DNA of 20,357 nt, from assembly GCA_051872775.1 (NCBI GenBank), contig JBJEEE010000002.1:1-20357 (forward strand), read 5' to 3'. The notes beneath the pieces are model-generated. The model did not search any database and was not told where the DNA came from. It worked only from the letters and a program-made list of their open reading frames with translations. This DNA is from UMGS75 sp051872775 (GTDB lineage: Bacteria; Bacillota_I; Bacilli_A; ML615J-28; CAG-313). Positions 15,464 through 20,357 of this stretch are shown here, piece by piece. A program made the translations under genes and the position numbers. The first letter of the stretch is position 1. Every line of letters begins with the position of its first letter.

Positions 15464-15988
15464 TTATTCTCCCTTCATTTTCAAATCTTTTAAATAATTT
15501 ATAATTGATTGTTCGCCTTCATCCATAGCATAGTCAAACGGTGTCAGATTTTTTTCATCAACTAAATTGAAATCAGCACCACTTTTAACGAGCAACTTTA
15601 TAATATCTAGGTTACCAGTAATGACTGCTTTATGGAGAGGCGTTTGTTCAAATTCACTGGTTGCGTTTTTATCAATCTGAGGTAATTTTAATAACTCATA
15701 TACTGCATAATATGCATTGTTGATAATTGCAAAATGGAGTGGAGTATTAAAATCATCATCACATAGATTAGGATTTACCCCAATTTTAACAAGTAAGGGA
15801 ATAACACCACTATTTCTTCCAATTACCGCATAATGTAGAAGGGTTCTACCTCGATAGATTTTAGTATTAAAATCAATTGGTAGTTTAGAAGTTTTTTTTA
15901 TTAGCGTTTTAAGATGGGCTAAATTTTGTTGAGGTGTTTTAAGTTCCTTAGCTAATTCAAGGATAGTTTTACGTTTATTTTGAATCAT
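15464..15988 (-). CDS. Ankyrin-repeat protein
   Basis: A 174-residue soluble protein. Residues 1-45 are a basic helical lead; ankyrin repeats follow at about 47-79 (GRTLLHYAVIGRNSGVIPLL), 80-113 (NTPLHFAIINNAYYAVYELL), 114-147 (QTPLHKAVITGNLDIIKLLV) and a last half repeat from 147. Ankyrin repeats bind proteins and have no catalytic role. A GTG start at 15997 is possible in the open frame, but this GTG belongs to the GAGGTG ribosome site of the ATG at 15988. It overlaps the upstream helicase-like gene by 14 bases and ends one base before cdaA. The position suggests an adaptor between these gene products; that is inference. Confidence 0.85.
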   Translation of the reverse strand: MIQNKRKTILELAKELKTPQQNLAHLKTLIKKTSKLPIDFNTKIYRGRTLLHYAVIGRNSGVIPLLVKIGVNPNLCDDDFNTPLHFAIINNAYYAVYELLKLPQIDKNATSEFEQTPLHKAVITGNLDIIKLLVKSGADFNLVDEKNLTPFDYAMDEGEQSIINYLKDLKMKGE

Positions 15989-18900
15989 TTGCTTCACCTC
16001 GAGCTACTTTAACTAAGTGCGCTACAACCTCATCAAAATTATTAATTAAAGTCGTAATAGGAATTATCTCAATGTCCCATCCATTTTTTGTATATTCATG
16101 ATAGAAATATTGATAATCGTCTATTAAAGAGTATTGACTACCACTAGCTTTACCGATGATCATCACTCCTACTAGTTTTTTATCATTTATGATTATATCA
16201 AAACGGCCAAATCCTTCTTTCAATGAAACACCTTCATTTTTTAATCTATTATACAATAGTGGAGATACTCCATCAAGATATTTAGGTTTAAATGTTAATT
16301 TACCAATAGTATTATTAATATTCTTTAAGATTTCATTGTTGTTTTCTTCACTTTTACTACCAATGTAATATATATATATACCACTACTTACTACAACGAA
16401 ATTTTTAAAGATTAATTCTTTCTTGTTTTGTTCGAGTTCGATAAAATCGTTATAATATATTACAACATCATTGACATAACGCGATCCTTCATTAACCGCA
16501 TTTATGATTCTTATATTGTAGCATAAGATGTCCATAATATCAGTATTGGCATAGTAATTTTTTAACAAATTGACGATTTCTGTATAAACACTTCGTCTGG
16601 TTTGTTCCGTACCCACAATTACATTAATAATATGTCTTTGATTTTTGGTGAAAAGTTCAACTACGCGGGTAGCAAATTGTTCTATCGATAAAACCATTTG
16701 TTTGACAATCTTAGTATCATAACTATATATATATCTATTATTTGTGTTCCACGTATTATTAAAGTGAGGACTCATCTTAATATAACGATTACGATACGTA
16801 ATAATTGAACTATTGTTTATACGTTTCATTAGCGTGTTTACATAAGAACTTTGGAATGATTTATCACCAAAAACAACACATTGGCGACACTCATTGAGTC
16901 GATTATATTTGTTTGCGGAAGAAAGATGACCATCATCAATAATAACTAAATCAAACACACTTAAATCAAGATTACTGTTAAAGATATTAACATCAGCTAG
17001 ATATATGTTAACATATCTTAGTATTGACTCAATAATGCGATTATAGTCATCAAATCTAACATTAGTCAAACGTGATTTGTTGCGTTTTTCTTCATTTTTT
17101 TGAAGAGAGATAATATTTTTAGTACAATAATCAATTTCTTGTAAATATAGTTTTTCTATTTTTTCTTTTATAGGAGTAAAATCTAAAACAATAGGATACT
17201 TACTACATATATATTCATATTCTTTTTTTAATACTCCATTTAAGAATGATTCCGCAAGACAATCTTTTGGTTTAGCATTTACAATAAGATTAGCTATCGA
17301 TTCCAATCCTAGCATATGACAGTTTTGAAGGACTTCATTAATATATAAAATGTGCTCTATTTGGCTTTCGGTTTGAACATACTTCTTCAAGAAAGCTACA
17401 TTCTCCTTTAAACCATTAGTTTGTAGGGCACCTGTACCTCCCTTAAAACAGATGGAGAAAGCTTTATTGCTTTGAATCCAATCAGAAATTAGATTATTAA
17501 TCTTTATAGCATTATCACAAAAACGAGAAAAGGTTGGTTCTTGGAATAACGAATTAACATCTGCATCCGGATTTAGACGGGCCATAAAACCATCAAAATG
17601 GTCAATAGTTTGTCCTACTTCATTAATGACTGTATCAAAACCACGATAGTTTTCCCCAAGAAGCATACGATAATTTTGGTCATTGTCATTCATGATTTTT
17701 TTAACTTCAAGATATAAATCATCATTATGGATTAACTCAAATAATTCTTTTGAGGATGTTCTGTGATTGCCTTTAAAAATTTGAGAAACCTCTTTTCTTA
17801 AATCAATAACTCTTTCTAAATATACTACATAACTATATATATGATGATACTTTTCAAATCCGTAATCACCATTAATATTGATATTATATTGCTTCATTAA
17901 TTCAGCTAGATGGTCTGCTTTTTCACATTCAGAAATATAGTGAGATAATATTTCATTAAATGGTTCAAGATTAATTGTGGTGCTATCACTATACTTAATT
18001 AATGCACTATCAATTAAGTTCAATTGTTCTTTATTCAATCCTAAGGTGAATTCATATAATCCCAAGTAATTTCGAATTATTTCTTCTGCCGTTTTATTAT
18101 CGTTATAATCTGGATCACTAATTATTGCCATAGCTTGACGTATTAACTCATAATAGTTTTTTACTTTTTGAATAATATCCATCATATAGGCATGATTATT
18201 CTTAATCATTTTTTGATCAAAGTAACGTTTAATTATTTGTACAAAACGGCGATTACGAATAAGTTCACTAATTTCACTATAAGATAAACTATTATAATTG
18301 ATTAAATAACGTCCAAACTCTTCTCTTTCTTTTTGGGCTGAAATATATATATCTTGTACCTTTTTGCCATTACTAAAGAATAACTTTGGATTAGCTAAAA
18401 GGCTATTAACCCATATACTTAAGGTAAAGTAATTTGATGAATAATACTGGAATTTAATAAAGAAATTATAGTACTCTTTATTAATTAATTTATGTAGATT
18501 CTTTGTATTAAATATTTCATCAATCTTTTTCTCACATTCTTTTATCTTTTCATTGTTCAATCTAATTTGATTAACCAATGTTTGCAATTTGGCATTAGAT
18601 GATAATAAATTATCAATAAACTCATTATTATCAGTTTCTGAAACATTTTTAATCTTAATATCTTTTCCACATAATTCTTTGAGGATAATTTTTGCATATC
18701 CTGGTTCATAATTATCATCAATATATTTATCATAATATTTTGTTACATTATAGTTCTGGTCAGATAAATCTTGAATTTCCATTAAAGCTGATTTTACTGA
18801 TTGTCTAATTTCACTACTTTGCCATAATGCAATAGGTTTAATCACACCAAAACTATTAATATGACTAATTAATCGATATAAATCAGAAAAACTAGATGGG

Positions 18901-20273
18901 AAGCATAACTGATATTTTTTACAAAAAGACTCAACTTCTTTATTTAACTTTTGTTGAACTTCATATAGGCGATTTGTACGTTCAATTATTTCTGATACGA
19001 TATAATTATTATGAGAAATGTTCAACTTTCGCCAAATATTATTACTATAGTTTTCTATTACATCAAAACTTTTTTCAACTTTCTTTAAACAGTTATATAA
19101 ATTATTTATTTCATGCTTTTGTAAATCAGTCTCTACAACAACTGGTTTTAACTCAATATTACTATTTTTTATGGTTGCGTAATCTTCTAATATTTTCGCA
19201 ATGGTCTCACCATTAATTCGCTCATCAAAGACATTCTCATACTCAATTAGCATGTTGATTTCTTCTGGTGCGAGCGTTACATTATGTAGTTGAGGTAGAC
19301 TCATCTGCGGAACATCAATATCTCGTAAGTTTTTAGTTAAATTATATATATATTGACCTAACCCTAAAAATTTGAGGTTTTTTTCTACATCCCATATATT
19401 ATCTAAATCTTGATTTACGTATAGTACTTTCTTATCTTTACGTATTGCATCAGCTAAAATATTAATAATAGTATAAGTCTTCCCGGTACCAAGTCTTCCA
19501 TCAATGGCAAGATTTTCCCCTTGTGACACTTTAAGAATGGCATATTTTTGGTCAATGTTGGTAGGTAGAACACTATAAATATTATCAAAATATTGTTGCA
19601 TAATTTGAGTATTAGTTGTTTCGTAAATGGAACGTTCTATATTAAAGTAATCATTTCTAAGTGCAAAATCTTGGTATTCAACATCGCATACAGTTAAAAA
19701 AGAAGTGGGTGAATACTGATATTTAGTTTCATTTACTAAATCTAGCATTAATCTATCAAATTGATAAGAAGTATTTAAAGGAAAATTCATATAATAATCT
19801 AAGAATCGATTTTGATCTTCATTTGTATCCCTAAACTTTCTTGCAAGCAGCTTAATAAAATGACGATTAGGAATAGCCGCATTTGACATAGTAATCTTAT
19901 TGCTTTGATAGTCAATTTCAAGCGGGATTAATACAATTGGAGCGAACTTTTCACAACCAAAATCATCTAGATATGTTAATGTTCCAAAGGTTAAGAAAAA
20001 TTTACTAGAAGAACTTTTTTGACGAAGGCTGATTAAATAGTTTAGTTGATAGTATGCATCAGTTTGATCATCATCGGTGATTTTACCTATTCCTGTGTTT
20101 AATAATTCCAAATCTATTATTTGATTAATATCTAATACTTGGTATTTTAATAATTTATTCAATACAGGAATATCAATTACACCTAATTCGATATAGTAAT
20201 TGCTATCTAAAATATTTAGTAAATGACTATTGCTAGTTCTAACGTAATACTTAGCTTCTCCCATTCTTTTCAT
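15975..20273 (-). CDS. Degenerate DUF4011 / superfamily-1 helicase-like protein with a Vsr-like C-terminus
   Basis: A 1432-residue protein. Residues about 65-145 match DUF4011 (FFLTFGTLTYLDD, then KFAPIVLIPLEID). Residues 245-310 match the first helicase motifs of this family: Walker A GRLGTGKT (259-266) and KKVLYVNQDLDNIWDVEKNL. Residues 340-1060 are a long helical insert with no motif I can name. The Walker B region FDLVIIDDGH (1107-1116) and VVFGDKSFQSS (1133-1143) replace the usual DEAS and GDxxQLPP. Motif VI (about 1290-1305, FVVVSSGIYIYYIGS) has lost its arginines. Residues about 1333-1420 align with the Vsr-like nuclease tail, but E-x-D has become VMIIGKA. The ribosome site is AGGTGATAGTATG. 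The frame is intact, so this is not simple decay. It overlaps the ankyrin gene. Confidence 0.75.
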   Translation of the reverse strand: MKRMGEAKYYVRTSNSHLLNILDSNYYIELGVIDIPVLNKLLKYQVLDINQIIDLELLNTGIGKITDDDQTDAYYQLNYLISLRQKSSSSKFFLTFGTLTYLDDFGCEKFAPIVLIPLEIDYQSNKITMSNAAIPNRHFIKLLARKFRDTNEDQNRFLDYYMNFPLNTSYQFDRLMLDLVNETKYQYSPTSFLTVCDVEYQDFALRNDYFNIERSIYETTNTQIMQQYFDNIYSVLPTNIDQKYAILKVSQGENLAIDGRLGTGKTYTIINILADAIRKDKKVLYVNQDLDNIWDVEKNLKFLGLGQYIYNLTKNLRDIDVPQMSLPQLHNVTLAPEEINMLIEYENVFDERINGETIAKILEDYATIKNSNIELKPVVVETDLQKHEINNLYNCLKKVEKSFDVIENYSNNIWRKLNISHNNYIVSEIIERTNRLYEVQQKLNKEVESFCKKYQLCFPSSFSDLYRLISHINSFGVIKPIALWQSSEIRQSVKSALMEIQDLSDQNYNVTKYYDKYIDDNYEPGYAKIILKELCGKDIKIKNVSETDNNEFIDNLLSSNAKLQTLVNQIRLNNEKIKECEKKIDEIFNTKNLHKLINKEYYNFFIKFQYYSSNYFTLSIWVNSLLANPKLFFSNGKKVQDIYISAQKEREEFGRYLINYNSLSYSEISELIRNRRFVQIIKRYFDQKMIKNNHAYMMDIIQKVKNYYELIRQAMAIISDPDYNDNKTAEEIIRNYLGLYEFTLGLNKEQLNLIDSALIKYSDSTTINLEPFNEILSHYISECEKADHLAELMKQYNININGDYGFEKYHHIYSYVVYLERVIDLRKEVSQIFKGNHRTSSKELFELIHNDDLYLEVKKIMNDNDQNYRMLLGENYRGFDTVINEVGQTIDHFDGFMARLNPDADVNSLFQEPTFSRFCDNAIKINNLISDWIQSNKAFSICFKGGTGALQTNGLKENVAFLKKYVQTESQIEHILYINEVLQNCHMLGLESIANLIVNAKPKDCLAESFLNGVLKKEYEYICSKYPIVLDFTPIKEKIEKLYLQEIDYCTKNIISLQKNEEKRNKSRLTNVRFDDYNRIIESILRYVNIYLADVNIFNSNLDLSVFDLVIIDDGHLSSANKYNRLNECRQCVVFGDKSFQSSYVNTLMKRINNSSIITYRNRYIKMSPHFNNTWNTNNRYIYSYDTKIVKQMVLSIEQFATRVVELFTKNQRHIINVIVGTEQTRRSVYTEIVNLLKNYYANTDIMDILCYNIRIINAVNEGSRYVNDVVIYYNDFIELEQNKKELIFKNFVVVSSGIYIYYIGSKSEENNNEILKNINNTIGKLTFKPKYLDGVSPLLYNRLKNEGVSLKEGFGRFDIIINDKKLVGVMIIGKASGSQYSLIDDYQYFYHEYTKNGWDIEIIPITTLINNFDEVVAHLVKVARGEANDSK

Positions 20274-20313
20274 ACTATCACCTTCTAATATTCTTTTTCC
20301 ATTTTCTTATTCG

Positions 20314-20344
20314 TATAATAAAGTTAGAAATTAACTTTATTATA
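20314..20344. promoter_or_regulatory. Hairpin/operator-like palindrome before the helicase-like gene
   Basis: Perfect 13-base inverted repeat TATAATAAAGTTA (20314-20326) / TAACTTTATTATA (20332-20344) with a 5-base spacer, 41 bases upstream of the start codon at 20273. On the minus strand TATAAT at 20339-20344 could be a -10; its -35 would lie outside the window. No T run follows on the minus strand, so it is not a good terminator in that direction. Confidence 0.5.
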
Positions 20345-20357
20345 TAAATATCTCTAT

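Noticed and set aside
16362..16385. TATATATA runs here and at several other sites as a microsatellite or regulatory repeat
   Set aside because: They fall within coding sequence and encode alternating Ile-Tyr in an AT-rich genome; no unit is conserved around them.
15464..20273. A classical anti-phage defence island
   Set aside because: The helicase-like protein lacks catalytic residues, no toxin, methylase or mobile gene is nearby, and the neighbours are housekeeping genes.
1..20357. Alternative genetic code (TGA as tryptophan)
   Set aside because: Tryptophan codons are TGG (for example in WEWVSFG of CdaA), and TGA ends birA, tsaE, tsaB and rimI exactly at overlaps with the next start.

Overview
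The window is a gene-dense, AT-rich stretch of bacterial chromosome with 22 recognisable protein genes, all on the minus strand. Tryptophan is read from TGG, and TGA is used as a genuine stop (for example in the ATGA overlaps of the tsa genes), so this is the standard bacterial code and not the Mycoplasma/Spiroplasma code. The gene families (CdaA, the split TsaE/TsaB/RimI/TsaD set, ECF-type BioY, Na+ oxaloacetate decarboxylase, MEP-pathway IspDF, a peptidoglycan amidase) and the strong AGGTGA/AGGAGG ribosome binding sites suggest a low-GC Firmicute, possibly on the Erysipelotrichia/Izemoplasma/Acholeplasma side of Bacilli. That placement is inference. I see no tRNA, rRNA, CRISPR array, insertion sequence or phage gene.

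Read in the direction of transcription (high to low coordinate), the window holds four transcription units. (1) 20273 to about 11900: a 1432-residue degenerate DUF4011/superfamily-1 helicase-like protein, an ankyrin-repeat protein, the c-di-AMP synthase CdaA, a membrane PAS-domain protein in the place where CdaR usually sits, the fused isoprenoid enzyme IspDF, and a small membrane protein that also has its own promoter. The first five genes overlap or nearly touch. (2) 11825 to about 7535: Nfu Fe-S carrier, S1-domain RNA-binding protein, thioredoxin-like lipoprotein, CwlD-type amidase, then the t6A tRNA modification genes tsaE, tsaB, tsaD with rimI, ending in a strong terminator. (3) 7510 to about 1887: an oxaloacetate decarboxylase Na+ pump operon (carboxyltransferase alpha, an unusual lipoprotein-type gamma subunit, separate biotin carrier, beta channel), followed without a terminator by an IscU-like scaffold protein and the uncharacterised GGGtGRT-family protein. 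(4) 1874 to about 231: birA and bioY, preceded by a perfect BirA-type operator and ended by a terminator.

Units 3 and 4 form a biotin economy: BioY imports biotin, BirA attaches it to the carrier lysine of the decarboxylase and shuts down birA-bioY when biotin is plentiful. No biotin synthesis gene is present here. The most unusual items are the helicase-like protein that has kept a Walker A loop but lost the other helicase motifs and the nuclease acidic residues, its tight coupling to ankyrin and c-di-AMP genes, the PAS membrane protein beside CdaA, the lipoprotein-fused OadG, and the GGGtGRT/scaffold pair inside the sodium pump operon.
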